A DNA stretch of 64,000 nt from Bradyrhizobium quebecense (lineage in GTDB: Bacteria > Pseudomonadota > Alphaproteobacteria > Rhizobiales > Xanthobacteraceae). The notes beneath the pieces were generated by a model, which saw only the letters and a list, made by a program, of their open reading frames with translations, was not told the DNA's origin and ran no database searches. Position 1 is the stretch's first letter, and the number at the start of each line of letters is the position of its first letter. Positions 25,846-34,021 of this stretch are shown piece after piece. Made by a program: the position numbers and the translations under genes. The stretch covers positions 8,253,501 through 8,317,500 of the forward strand of contig NZ_CP088022.1 in the NCBI RefSeq assembly GCF_013373795.3, written 5' to 3'.

Positions 25846-26337
25846 ATGACCATTCAGACCAGATTGTTGTGTGTGATTGCGGTGTCGGGCTTTGCAGCCT
25901 TTGCGGCGAGCGCGCCGGCGCAGGCCCTGACCGCGCAGGAATGCAGCGCCAAGTACCAGGCGGCCAAGACGGCCGGTACCCTCAACGGCCAGAAGTGGAA
26001 TGATTTCCGCAAGGCGCAATGCGGCGCCGACGCGACCCCGGCCGCGGCGCCCGCCGCTCCGCCGCCCGCTGCCGCCGCGCCTGCTCCGGCCGCGCCGAAG
26101 GAAGCCAAGCGGGAAGCCGCTCCCGCCGCGGCACCCGCCGCACCGGCAGGGCCCGCCGTGTTTCCGAACGCGGTCGATCCCAAATACGCCCAGGAGACTC
26201 CGGGCAAGCAGCGCTTCAAGACCTGCGATGACCAGTACAAGGCCAACAAGGCCACGGGCGGCAATGGCGGCCTGAAGTGGATCCAGAAGGGCGGCGGTTA
26301 CTGGAGCGAATGCAACAAGCACCTGAAGGGCGCCTGA
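25846..26337 (+). CDS. Secreted protein with two PsiF-like units and an Ala/Pro linker
   Basis: 163 residues. A signal peptide (LLCVIAVSGFAAFAASAPAQA) is followed by CSAKYQAAKTAGTLNGQKW...QC, an Ala/Pro-rich linker of about fifty residues, and a second unit CDDQYKANKATGGNGGLKW...EC. Each unit has Cys at both ends, like the single unit of the neighbouring PsiF protein. ATG 25846 has CAGGGA upstream. An ideal terminator follows. Confidence 0.65.
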   Translation: MTIQTRLLCVIAVSGFAAFAASAPAQALTAQECSAKYQAAKTAGTLNGQKWNDFRKAQCGADATPAAAPAAPPPAAAAPAPAAPKEAKREAAPAAAPAAPAGPAVFPNAVDPKYAQETPGKQRFKTCDDQYKANKATGGNGGLKWIQKGGGYWSECNKHLKGA

Positions 26338-26360
26338 GCCAGCTGAAGCGCGTTTGACGG

Positions 26361-26389
26361 GCGGCCGGCGTAAGCCGGCCGCTTTTCTT
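26361..26389 (+). terminator. Rho-independent terminator
   Basis: GCGGCCGGC, a GTAA loop, GCCGGCCGC and then TTTTCTTT. It ends the PsiF-like transcript and may also serve the convergent tetR gene. Confidence 0.88.
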
Positions 26390-26401
26390 TCGGCTGAAGC
26401 G

Positions 26402-26959
26402 CTATTGGCTTTCCGTGAGCAGCTTGTCCGCCGATTGTGCCAGCAGTTGCGTGCGCTTGCGCGGGCCGCGTTCGAGAAACAAGAGGCTCTGACCGAAGAT
26501 GAAGCAGTAGAACAGGAACGCCTGCGCATCTGCTTCCTCGGCCGGTAGCCCGGTGGCGCGATAGAGCTGGCCGACATTCTTCAGCCGCGCGGCATCGACG
26601 CTCGCGGCGGCGGAGGCCGCGGCTTCGTCGGTGCGCGCCCATTGCCGGATCGCGAGCTCGACCGCCATCGCCTCGGTGTTCATGCGCTCCGAATAGAGCG
26701 TGATGATCGCCTTCAGCCGTTCGCGCGCGCTGGCGCCGTCGAGCGCGGTCTGCTTCTCGATCGCGGCGATGCGGCCGTCGCGCCAGCGCGTCAGCATGGC
26801 CTCGAGCAGCGCGGCGCGATCCCTGAAGCGGCGGTAGAAGCCGCCCTTGGTGACGCCCAGATTCTTCGCCAGCACCTCGACCCGCACGCCGTCGACGCCG
26901 GTATGCGCGAGCTCGGCAAAGCCGGCCGCGACCCAGACGTCGCCCTTGCTTTCAGTCAT
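26402..26959 (-). CDS. TetR family transcriptional regulator
   Basis: A 185-residue regulator. The N-terminal HTH reads VRVEVLAKNLGVTKGGFYRRFRDRAALLEAML (residues about 25-56), the TetR pattern with the Y-x-x-F recognition helix. The C-terminal domain is helical and would bind a ligand, perhaps an acyl-CoA given its neighbours. It is divergent from two thioesterase genes with two palindromes between, so repression of both directions is likely. Confidence 0.9.
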   Translation of the reverse strand: MTESKGDVWVAAGFAELAHTGVDGVRVEVLAKNLGVTKGGFYRRFRDRAALLEAMLTRWRDGRIAAIEKQTALDGASARERLKAIITLYSERMNTEAMAVELAIRQWARTDEAAASAAASVDAARLKNVGQLYRATGLPAEEADAQAFLFYCFIFGQSLLFLERGPRKRTQLLAQSADKLLTESQ

Positions 26960-26982
26960 GTGATCTCCGCGGAGCGGTCCCG

Positions 26983-26996
26983 ATACGGTGCCGTAT
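26983..26996. promoter_or_regulatory. TetR operator candidate 1
   Basis: ATACGG-TG-CCGTAT is a perfect palindrome 24 bases upstream of the tetR start. Confidence 0.7.
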
Positions 26997-27014
26997 TGCT
27001 AGCCCGCTTCGTGC

Positions 27015-27034
27015 TTGATACGCTACCGTATCAA
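27015..27034. promoter_or_regulatory. TetR operator candidate 2
   Basis: TTGATACG-CTAC-CGTATCAA is a perfect 8-bp dyad 19 bases before the thioesterase start. Its half-site ATACG is shared with operator 1, which supports one regulator binding both. Confidence 0.75.
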
Positions 27035-27052
27035 AAATCGAAGGAGGGGACG

Positions 27053-27487
27053 ATGGAGGGCGAGGCGACCTATCGCGGCACGGTCTATCCCTGGCATTGC
27101 GACCACATCGGCCACATGAACGTCATGTGGTATGTCGGCAAGTTCGACGAGGCGAGCTGGAACATGTTCGCGCGGCTCGGGCTGACGCCGAGCTATCTGC
27201 GCGAGTCCGGCCGCGGCATGGCCGCCGTGCAGCAGAACATCTCCTACCAGCGCGAACTGCTTGCCGGCGACCTCGTCGAGGTCAAGAGCCGGCTGGTCGA
27301 GTTCCGCGACAAGTCGGTCCGCATCCTGCATGAGATGCGCAACGCGGAGACCGGCGACATCGCTGCGACCTGCGAGATCGCGGCCGTGCACATCGATCGC
27401 GCCGCGCGCAAATCGGCGCCGTTCGCGCCGGCGATCCGCTACGCCGCGATGCCGCACCTCGTGCCGTCAGAGCCGGTGACTGCGTGA
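27053..27487 (+). CDS. Acyl-CoA thioesterase, 4HBT type
   Basis: A 144-residue hotdog-fold protein. YPWHCDHIGHMNVMWYVGKFDEA is the 4-hydroxybenzoyl-CoA thioesterase motif with the catalytic Asp (CDHIGHMN). It probably hydrolyses a short or aromatic acyl-CoA. The start has a perfect AAGGAGG site. Its stop overlaps the next gene as GTGA, so the two thioesterases form one operon under the TetR operators. Confidence 0.88.
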   Translation: MEGEATYRGTVYPWHCDHIGHMNVMWYVGKFDEASWNMFARLGLTPSYLRESGRGMAAVQQNISYQRELLAGDLVEVKSRLVEFRDKSVRILHEMRNAETGDIAATCEIAAVHIDRAARKSAPFAPAIRYAAMPHLVPSEPVTA

Positions 27488-27939
27488 CCGCCATGCCCCG
27501 TTTCGAGCCGAAGAATCCCGACTTCCGCGCAGTTGCCACCGCCACATTCGCGCGCCAGCGCGCAATGCAGACGCTTGGTATCTCGATCGCACGCATGGAG
27601 CCGGGCGAGGTCGATCTCGCGATGCCCTACGCGCCGGAGTTCTGCCAGCAGAACGGATTCGTGCATGCCGGGATCATCACCGCGGGGCTCGACAACGCCT
27701 GCGGGATCGCCGCCTTCACGCTGATGCCCGAAGGCTCCGACATCCTCACGGTGGAGTTCAAGACCAATCTCCTGGCGCCGGCCCGCGGCGAGCGGTTCGT
27801 GTTCCGCGGCGTCGTGGTCAAGCCAGGCCGCACGCTGACGGTCTGCGACGGCCGCGCCTATGCCGTGCAGGACGGCATCGAGACGCTGGTCGCGACCATG
27901 AGCGGGACGCTGATGGCGCTGGCACGGCGGGAAGGGTAG
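27484..27939 (+). CDS. PaaI-family hotdog thioesterase
   Basis: 151 residues with the PaaI pattern: FCQQNGFVHAGIITAGLDNACG contains the conserved HAGI and following Asp, and ILTVEFKTNLLAPARGE the second strand pair. GTG 27484 overlaps the upstream stop. PaaI enzymes are acyl-CoA thioesterases that often rescue CoA from dead-end thioesters. Confidence 0.88.
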   Translation: MTAMPRFEPKNPDFRAVATATFARQRAMQTLGISIARMEPGEVDLAMPYAPEFCQQNGFVHAGIITAGLDNACGIAAFTLMPEGSDILTVEFKTNLLAPARGERFVFRGVVVKPGRTLTVCDGRAYAVQDGIETLVATMSGTLMALARREG

Positions 27940-27954
27940 CCGCGCTAATCTATC

Positions 27955-28057
27955 CCCGTCATGCTGAGGAGCGCGCAGCGGCGTCTCGAAGCATGCACGG
28001 CCCGGCCGGTGGCCGTCGATCCTTCGAGACGCGCTACGCGCTCCTCAGGATGACGGG
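27955..28057. repeat. Palindromic repeat, family A copy 2
   Basis: CCCCGTCATGCTGAGGAG ... CTCCTCAGGATGACGGG, similar to the copies at 24019, 35772 and 52446, but with the arms GCGCGCAGC and GCGCTACGCGC. Confidence 0.8.
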
Positions 28058-28184
28058 TCTGAGAGTCGCGACGGACCTGAGAGATCGGCGTGCCCAGCAT
28101 TTGCGCATCTGACCGAGGCGAGCGCATTGACAACCTTTCACCGCGACGACCTGATACGCGCATGCTTCGCGTGAGCGCCTTGTC

Positions 28185-28571
28185 ATGATCGCCAGCCTCA
28201 GTCTGATCCTGCTCTGTCAGTTGGTCGGCGAGGTTGCCGTGCGGGCGCTGGCCGTGCCGGTGCCGGGACCGGTGGTCGGGCTGGTGCTGCTGCTGTTGCT
28301 GCTGTTGGCGCGCGACCGCTTTCCGGTGCTCGCGCGCGGGCCGCTCGGCAATGACGGGGTCGAGAGCGCGAGCCGCGGCATGCTCGCCAATCTTTCGCTG
28401 CTGTTCATTCCGGCCGGCGTCGGCGTGGTGCAGAAGCTCGATCTGCTCGCCGAGCACGGCATCGCGATCCTGGCGATCCTCGCGGTTTCGGTCATCGTCA
28501 CGCTGCTGGCGACGGTCGCGACCTTCGTCGCAGCGAGCAGCCTGCTTTCGCGCGAGGAGGAGAACCCGTGA
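28185..28571 (+). CDS. lrgA: CidA/LrgA family membrane protein
   Basis: A 128-residue holin-like protein with four membrane segments. The pattern LLCQLVGE, PVPGPVVGLVLL and LFIPAGVGVV is typical of LrgA/CidA. Together with LrgB it modulates murein hydrolase export or metabolite flux. It overlaps lrgB by four bases (GTGA). Confidence 0.88.
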   Translation: MIASLSLILLCQLVGEVAVRALAVPVPGPVVGLVLLLLLLLARDRFPVLARGPLGNDGVESASRGMLANLSLLFIPAGVGVVQKLDLLAEHGIAILAILAVSVIVTLLATVATFVAASSLLSREEENP

Positions 28572-29290
28572 GCGAAAATCCGTTCTCGCTCTGGGTCTAT
28601 CTCTCGCAGTCGCCGCTGCTCTGGCTGACGGTGACGCTGCTGACCTATGCGGCGACCGATGCGGTGTCGCTGAAGACCCGGCGGCACCCGCTCGCCAATC
28701 CCGTGCTGCATTCGCTGTGGATCATCGGTGCGTTCCTGCTGCTGACCGGGACCTCCTACACCACCTATTTTGCCGGCGCGCAGTTCGTGCACTTCCTGCT
28801 CGGGCCGGCGACGGTCGCCCTCGCAGTGCCGCTCTACGAGAACCGCAGGCGGGTTGCGGCCGCGGTCCTGCCGATGCTGGTCGCGCTGGCGGTCGGCTCG
28901 CTCACCGCGATCGTCTCGGTGGTGCTATTGGCGCGGGCCTTCGGTCTGCCGCGTGACATCATCCTGTCGCTGGCGCCGAAATCGGTGACGGCCGGCGTTG
29001 CCATGGGCATCAGCGAATCCCTGCATGCCGATCCCTCGCTGACGGCGGTCTCCGTGATCCTCACCGGCATCATGGGGGCGATCATCGTCACGCCCTTGAT
29101 GAACTTCGCCGGCGTCACCGACTTCCGTGGCCGCGGCTTTGCCGCCGGCATCGCCGCCCATGGCATCGGTACCGCGCGCGCCTTCCAGGTCGACGAGGTC
29201 GCCGGAGTCTTTGCCGGGATCGCGATGAGCCTGAACGCGCTGGTCACCTCGCTGCTGGTGCCGCTGGCCGTGACATATCTGCTGCGCTGA
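28568..29290 (+). CDS. lrgB: LrgB family membrane protein
   Basis: A 240-residue partner of LrgA with about seven membrane segments. Conserved blocks are TYTTYFAGAQFVHFLLGPATVALAVPLY in part, LAPKSVTAGVAMGIS and AHGIGTARAFQVDE. The GTG start overlaps the lrgA stop, showing translational coupling. Confidence 0.92.
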   Translation: MSENPFSLWVYLSQSPLLWLTVTLLTYAATDAVSLKTRRHPLANPVLHSLWIIGAFLLLTGTSYTTYFAGAQFVHFLLGPATVALAVPLYENRRRVAAAVLPMLVALAVGSLTAIVSVVLLARAFGLPRDIILSLAPKSVTAGVAMGISESLHADPSLTAVSVILTGIMGAIIVTPLMNFAGVTDFRGRGFAAGIAAHGIGTARAFQVDEVAGVFAGIAMSLNALVTSLLVPLAVTYLLR

Positions 29291-29337
29291 GCATGATCCG
29301 GAAAAGTGGAGACCGGTTTTCCGAAAAGATCATGCTC
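29289..29337. repeat. Palindromic repeat, family B copy 1
   Basis: GAGCATGATC ... GATCATGCTC with CCGGAAAAG and CTTTTCGG-type arms, directly after the lrgB stop. A second copy in the other orientation lies at 56743. Confidence 0.8.
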
Positions 29338-29410
29338 AAATAGAGGAACCCGGTTGCAGGGCAGTTTTGTGCTATTGGTATGGCGTTGTGCAGCAAATCC
29401 TTCTAGGGTT

Positions 29411-30220
29411 GTGGCCTCAAACGCGAGTCTGTTCCCCTTGGTCTTCTCCGCAACTCAGAGCGTGCTTGGGCTGGCATCGGGCATGCTGGTCGGCTTTTCG
29501 CTGGGCCTGGTCGGCGGCGGCGGGTCGATCCTTGCCGTGCCGCTGATGGTCTATGTGGTCGGGGTCCCCCAGCCGCATGTCGCGATCGGCACCTCGGCGA
29601 TCGCGGTCGCCGCCAACGCCGCGATCAACCTCTCCAACCACGCCCGCGGCGGCACCGTGGTCTGGTCCTGCGCACTGGTGTTCGCGCTGTCAGGCATGTT
29701 CGGCGCTTTCGGCGGCTCGATCCTCGGCAAGATGCTGGACGGGCAGAAGCTGCTGGCGCTGTTCTCGATCGTGATGCTGGTGATCGCGGGTCTGATGCTG
29801 AAGACCCGCGCGCGGGTCGGGCTGACCGACGTCAAGATCTCGATGGCCAACACGCCCGCGATCGTAGGTCTCGGGCTTGTGACGGGAACCATGTCCGGCT
29901 TCTTCGGCATCGGCGGCGGCTTCCTGATCGTGCCGGCCTTGATGCTGGCGACCGGGATGCCGATCATGAACGCGGTCAGTTCGTCGCTGGTGGCGGTTAC
30001 CGCCTTCGGCGTGACCACGGCCTTGAGCTATGCGTGGTCCGGGCTGGTGTCGTGGGGCTTGGCGGGGCTATTCGTCGCCGGCGGCATCGCGGGCGGCCTG
30101 CTGGGTACACGGAGCGCCCGGCACCTGTCGGAACGGCGCGGCGCCCTCAATATCGTGTTTGCGACTGTGATTATCGTCGTGGCGATCTATATGCTGCTGC
30201 GTAACATCAATGTGTCCTGA
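29411..30220 (+). CDS. TauE/SafE family sulfite/anion exporter
   Basis: About 269 residues with eight membrane segments in two halves, each with a Gly-rich motif: GFSLGLVGGGGSILAVPLM and GFFGIGGGFLIVPALM. This is the signature of the TauE/SafE family, exporters of sulfite, sulfoacetate or other anions. The start is uncertain: GTG 29411 gives a natural N-terminus, while the frame is open to 29306. Confidence 0.85.
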   Translation: MASNASLFPLVFSATQSVLGLASGMLVGFSLGLVGGGGSILAVPLMVYVVGVPQPHVAIGTSAIAVAANAAINLSNHARGGTVVWSCALVFALSGMFGAFGGSILGKMLDGQKLLALFSIVMLVIAGLMLKTRARVGLTDVKISMANTPAIVGLGLVTGTMSGFFGIGGGFLIVPALMLATGMPIMNAVSSSLVAVTAFGVTTALSYAWSGLVSWGLAGLFVAGGIAGGLLGTRSARHLSERRGALNIVFATVIIVVAIYMLLRNINVS

Positions 30221-30256
30221 ACGTAGAAGGGCGAGGAGCCCTTCCGGAAGCGAGCT

Positions 30257-30934
30257 ATGAACCATCTGACGAAATCACCCCTCGACAACGCCGGCGCCAC
30301 CCGGCGCGGCGCGCTCGGTCTCATCGGTGCCGGCATTGCGCTGCTGGCCGCGGGAGGCGCGCGCGCCGAGGACGACAATGTCCTGACCGAGGAACAGGTG
30401 CTGCGCGATCCGGATATTCCGGTGATCGGCAATCCCAAGGGCGACATCACGATCGTCGAATGGTTCGACTACAACTGCCCGTATTGCCGCAAGCTCGCGC
30501 CGGAGCTCCGCCAGGTGGTGCAGGACGACGGCAAGGTTCGCCTGGTGCTGAAGGATTGGCCGATCCTCGGGCCGGTGTCGAAGGTCGCGGCGCGGATGGC
30601 GCTGGCGGCGAAGTACCAAGACAAGTTCGAAGCCGCGCATGAGGCGATGATCTCGGTCAATTCGCGCATCACCGAGCCGCGCATTGCCGAGCTGCTGTCG
30701 GGCGCCGGCCTCGACATGGACCGCCTGAAGAAGGATCTCGACGCCAACGCCAAGGCGATCGACGCAGTTTTGGCGCGCAACAACGAGCAGGCGCAGGCAT
30801 TCGGCTTCAACGGCACGCCGTCATTCATCGTCGGCAAGTATCGCGTGCCGGGCGTGCTCAGCATCGATCAATTCGAGCAGGTGATCGCGGACGCCCGCAA
30901 GGCCAATATGGGGCGCAAGACCGAGCAGAACTAA
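30257..30934 (+). CDS. DsbA-family thiol:disulfide oxidoreductase
   Basis: 225 residues. The signal sequence contains TRRGALGLIGAG and may be Tat-dependent. The thioredoxin-fold active site is FDYNCPYCRK, and the cis-Pro segment is NGTPSFIVG. It resembles the Com1/DsbA group acting on periplasmic substrates and could be reoxidised by the DsbB at 21466. A dispersed repeat follows the stop. Confidence 0.87.
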   Translation: MNHLTKSPLDNAGATRRGALGLIGAGIALLAAGGARAEDDNVLTEEQVLRDPDIPVIGNPKGDITIVEWFDYNCPYCRKLAPELRQVVQDDGKVRLVLKDWPILGPVSKVAARMALAAKYQDKFEAAHEAMISVNSRITEPRIAELLSGAGLDMDRLKKDLDANAKAIDAVLARNNEQAQAFGFNGTPSFIVGKYRVPGVLSIDQFEQVIADARKANMGRKTEQN

Positions 30935-31030
30935 AGTGTTTTCGAGCGAAGTGGCTACCAGTTCGCGTAAAGAAAACGCGTCAAAACATCCAGAGCCCGT
31001 TCCGATTTCATCGGAACGGAAACGGCTCCA
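30934..31030. repeat. Palindromic repeat, family C
   Basis: AAGTGTTTTCGAGCGAAGTGG is followed by GAAAACGCGTCAAAAC and a hairpin GTTCCGAT-TTC-ATCGGAAC. The layout is that of dispersed Rhizobiales repeats, and it may double as a terminator for the DsbA-family gene. Confidence 0.6.
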
Positions 31031-31084
31031 GCCGCGATCGCACCGGTTTGACGTGGCTTCCGTCGGGACCAACACGGAGCGCGT

Positions 31085-31687
31085 TTACGTAGAGCCTTTC
31101 CGCTTGGCATAGGCGCGCCGCGCGCGCTCGCGATTGCCGCACACTTCGCTCGAGCACCATCTGCGAGTCCGGTTCGGGCTCTCGTCGACGAAGAACCACC
31201 CGCAGCCGTCAGCCTCGCAGCATCCGATGCGGCTGGCGTCATCGGACGCCAGCAGGGCCGTCAGCGACCACAGCACCGGCCACAATGGCTCCGTCACGTC
31301 GGTCCCCGCCAGCGCATGGCGATAGCCTCGATGCTGCCGCACAAGGTCGGGCTGCCGCGGAGCCGCCGATAGCATCTGATTGACGAGACGGAGGTCCACG
31401 CTGCGGCCACCGCGGAGCGCGTCGGAAATCGCCCAGATGTCGCGACGCAAATCATGCGCCTTCTGCATCGCGGCCACGGCAACGCTGCTCGCCGAATGCG
31501 CTTTCAGCTTCCTGATCGCTACGAGCGGCAAGGTCCCGCGTCGCTCGCTCCAGGACAATAGCGCAGCGTAATCCGGGATCAGCTCCTGCGGATCGTTCGA
31601 CGTCCGCCAGTCGAGCGTGTTCGCGAAGTCGAGGCAGACCCGTCCACCGAAGAACTGCGTCGCTGCCCGCGCGGGATCCCTTGACAT
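31085..31687 (-). CDS. CGNR zinc-finger protein, ABATE-type regulator
   Basis: A 200-residue protein. The N-terminal ABATE-like part has GGRVCLDFANTLDWR, and the C-terminal zinc finger reads CGWFFVDESPNRTRRWCSSEVCGNRERAR with the CGNR box. Such proteins are treated as transcriptional regulators. It is divergent from azlCD with a 32-base gap, so control of that transporter is likely. ATG 31687 is preferred to GTG 31690. Confidence 0.85.
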   Translation of the reverse strand: MSRDPARAATQFFGGRVCLDFANTLDWRTSNDPQELIPDYAALLSWSERRGTLPLVAIRKLKAHSASSVAVAAMQKAHDLRRDIWAISDALRGGRSVDLRLVNQMLSAAPRQPDLVRQHRGYRHALAGTDVTEPLWPVLWSLTALLASDDASRIGCCEADGCGWFFVDESPNRTRRWCSSEVCGNRERARRAYAKRKGST

Positions 31688-31719
31688 CACGGCCTCTCAC
31701 CGAGTTTAATCTAACGGTC

Positions 31720-32439
31720 ATGACCATTACAAGTACCCAACCGCCTCGACGCGCCCCAACGATGACGGCCGCCGGATTCAGGCGGGGCTTGGTCGCGGCC
31801 TTGCCATTCCTGCTCAGCAATGGCGCCGCTGGCCTCGTGATGGGACTGACCTACAAGGGGCTTGGGCTGGGGGCGCCGCAAGCGATTCTGTTCAGCCTGC
31901 TCGTCTACTCTGCCACGGCCCAGGCGATCACGCTGAGCATGTGGGCGAGCCCACTGCCGGTTGCCGCCATGGTCGTTGCCTGCATCGCCACCAATTCACG
32001 ATACTTACTGATGGGCGCCCATCTGCGCCAGCTGTTTGGCGGACTAGCCCCCCGGAAGATCCTGCTCAGCCTGTTTCTGCTCGCGGATGCGTCGTGGCTG
32101 ATGACGAGTTCGGATGCAGACCGCAACGGACCCGACGCCGGCTATCTGCTGGGGGCGAGCATCCCGATGGCGATCGGCTGGGTCGGCGGCACCGCGCTCG
32201 CCTATGCCGCCCCGCTCGCAACGAATGGACCGCTGAGGCTCGCCGCCGCACTGCTGCCGACGATGTTCATTGCGACCCTGCTTCCCAGCCAGTGGAAGAA
32301 CGCGACATCTCCGTGGCCGTGGCTGACCTCGGCGGTCGTCGCGCTCCTGGTCAGCCGATTCGTGGATCCCAGCTGGTCCATGCTGATCGGGGGCGGATGC
32401 GGCACGCTCGTCAGCATGATGGAGCGGACCGATGCGTGA
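31720..32439 (+). CDS. azlC: AzlC family branched-chain amino-acid exporter subunit
   Basis: A 239-residue membrane protein with the AzlC features GFRRGLVAALPFLLSNG and NSRYLLMGAHLR. Paired with AzlD it exports branched-chain amino acids. Its end overlaps azlD by eight bases. I chose ATG 31720 because residues before it are not conserved-looking. Confidence 0.88.
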   Translation: MTITSTQPPRRAPTMTAAGFRRGLVAALPFLLSNGAAGLVMGLTYKGLGLGAPQAILFSLLVYSATAQAITLSMWASPLPVAAMVVACIATNSRYLLMGAHLRQLFGGLAPRKILLSLFLLADASWLMTSSDADRNGPDAGYLLGASIPMAIGWVGGTALAYAAPLATNGPLRLAAALLPTMFIATLLPSQWKNATSPWPWLTSAVVALLVSRFVDPSWSMLIGGGCGTLVSMMERTDA

Positions 32440-32734
32440 CCTGGACGTTCTCGGCGTGATCTTCATCCTTGGGCTGACATGCTATGCCATGCGCGCCGGT
32501 GGATACGTCCTCGCGGCGTCGATGCGCGACGACGGCATCGCCGCCCGGTTTCTCCGGCTCGCGCCCGGCAATCTGTTCATCGCATTCATTGTTAGTGGTT
32601 GCCTGTCCGGCGGGCTGGCAGGTCTCGTCGGAACGTTGGTCGCACTCGTGACGATGGCCGTCACGGCGAGGGAATGGGCCGCGTTAGGTGCCGGCTTCGG
32701 TGCGGCCTTGGCGGCGTCTACGAGCGGGCTGTGA
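32432..32734 (+). CDS. azlD: AzlD family small transporter subunit
   Basis: 100 residues with three to four membrane segments and the AzlD pattern GLTCYAMRAGGYVLA and LRLAPGNLFIAFIV. It is the obligatory small partner of AzlC, with overlapping reading frames. Confidence 0.87.
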   Translation: MRDLDVLGVIFILGLTCYAMRAGGYVLAASMRDDGIAARFLRLAPGNLFIAFIVSGCLSGGLAGLVGTLVALVTMAVTAREWAALGAGFGAALAASTSGL

Positions 32735-32743
32735 CGTGAGCGG

Positions 32744-32950
32744 TTATTTCGACGCGATCTTGTCCCACTGCTCGCGGGTGCGCGTTTTCAGCAGGTTCCA
32801 GTCATGGGCTGCAACATCCCAATTCACGATGGTGCGGGTATCCTGCGCCACTTCGCCATTGGCGACGCTCGACGTCCGCATCGAATCGTAGACGTAGACG
32901 CCGCAAACCAGCAGCAGCGCGCCCAAAATCATGCCGAAAAACGTCCGCAT
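32744..32950 (-). CDS. Small single-pass membrane protein
   Basis: 68 residues: one N-terminal hydrophobic segment (FFGMILGALLLVCGVYVYD) and a short polar tail ending REQWDKIASK. ATG 32950 is preceded by GGAGGGA. No family recognised. The strong ribosome site supports a real gene. Confidence 0.65.
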   Translation of the reverse strand: MRTFFGMILGALLLVCGVYVYDSMRTSSVANGEVAQDTRTIVNWDVAAHDWNLLKTRTREQWDKIASK

Positions 32951-33013
32951 CGCATAATCCCTCCGGTGTCGGCGGGATAACGTCGTGGGGTTCGCTGTGG
33001 TTCCGGCGATCGA

Positions 33014-33901
33014 TCAACTGCGCGCGAACACCCGCATCACATAATCGATGAACACGCGCACGCGCGGCGACAGCTGGCGGTTGCGCGGATAGAGCAGCGA
33101 TACCGGCACCGACGGCGGCGGGCATTGCTGCAGCACCGGGACCAGCGTGCCGTTCGCGAGATCGGTTTCGGCATGGAAGCGCGGCACCTGCACGAGGCCG
33201 AGGCCGAGCCTTGCGCTCGCCAGATAACTCTCGGGGCCGGTCACCGACATCGGCGCGGGTAGCGGAAATTGTTTGAGCGCGCCGTCGATCACGAACTCCA
33301 TCGGGCGCAAGCGGCCCGTCGTCAGCGAGCGAATCCCGATCATGCGATGGCCGTCGAGCGCGAGCGGATCGGTCGGCATGCCGAAGTGCGCAAGGTAGTC
33401 CGGCGTGGCGCAGGTCAATCGCTCCAGCATCGTGACCTGCCGCGCGATCATGTCGCTGTCGGGCAATCGGCCGAAGCGCAGCACGCAGTCGACGCCTTCG
33501 CGGATCAGATCGACCCAGCGGTCGCTCTCGCTCATGTTGATTTCGATGTCGGGATACTCAGTGTGGAAGCCCGGCAGGTTCGGCAGCAGGAAGTGCCGCG
33601 CCAAAGTGCCTTGCACTTCGAGCCGCAGCAGGCCCTTCGGCCGCGCGCCGCCGAACGCGCCCTCGGCGTCTTCGAGGTCTGCGATCAGTGACAGGCAGCG
33701 GCGGTAGTGCGCCTCGCCGTCGAGCGTCGGGCGCACCGTGCGCGTGGTGCGCTCGAGCAGCCGCACGCCGAGCCGCGCTTCCAGCCCCTTGACCGCGTCC
33801 GTCACCGTCGAGCGCGGCAGGGCGAGATCGTCGGCGGCGAGTGAGAAGCTGCGGCGCTCGACCACCCGGGTGAACACGCGCATCGCGTCGAAGCGGTCCA
33901 T
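33014..33901 (-). CDS. LysR family transcriptional regulator
   Basis: 295 residues with the LysR winged HTH (MRVFTRVVERRSFSLAADDLALPRSTVTDAVKGLEARLG at residues about 6-44) and a substrate-binding domain. It resembles the subgroup that starts MDRFDAM. It is divergent from an SDR gene with 120 bases between them; the intergenic DNA has two TTATCCGA-type motifs (33903 and 33943 areas) that might be binding sites. Confidence 0.9.
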   Translation of the reverse strand: MDRFDAMRVFTRVVERRSFSLAADDLALPRSTVTDAVKGLEARLGVRLLERTTRTVRPTLDGEAHYRRCLSLIADLEDAEGAFGGARPKGLLRLEVQGTLARHFLLPNLPGFHTEYPDIEINMSESDRWVDLIREGVDCVLRFGRLPDSDMIARQVTMLERLTCATPDYLAHFGMPTDPLALDGHRMIGIRSLTTGRLRPMEFVIDGALKQFPLPAPMSVTGPESYLASARLGLGLVQVPRFHAETDLANGTLVPVLQQCPPPSVPVSLLYPRNRQLSPRVRVFIDYVMRVFARS

Positions 33902-34021
33902 TTATTATCCGAAAATTGCGAATAGTGATGCCGAAAGATGCATGATTATCCGAGGAATTCCAAGTCGTAGTGTCCTCCCATCGAACGCGGCCTTCGCCGC
34001 CAACCTGATGGGAGACTGAAA

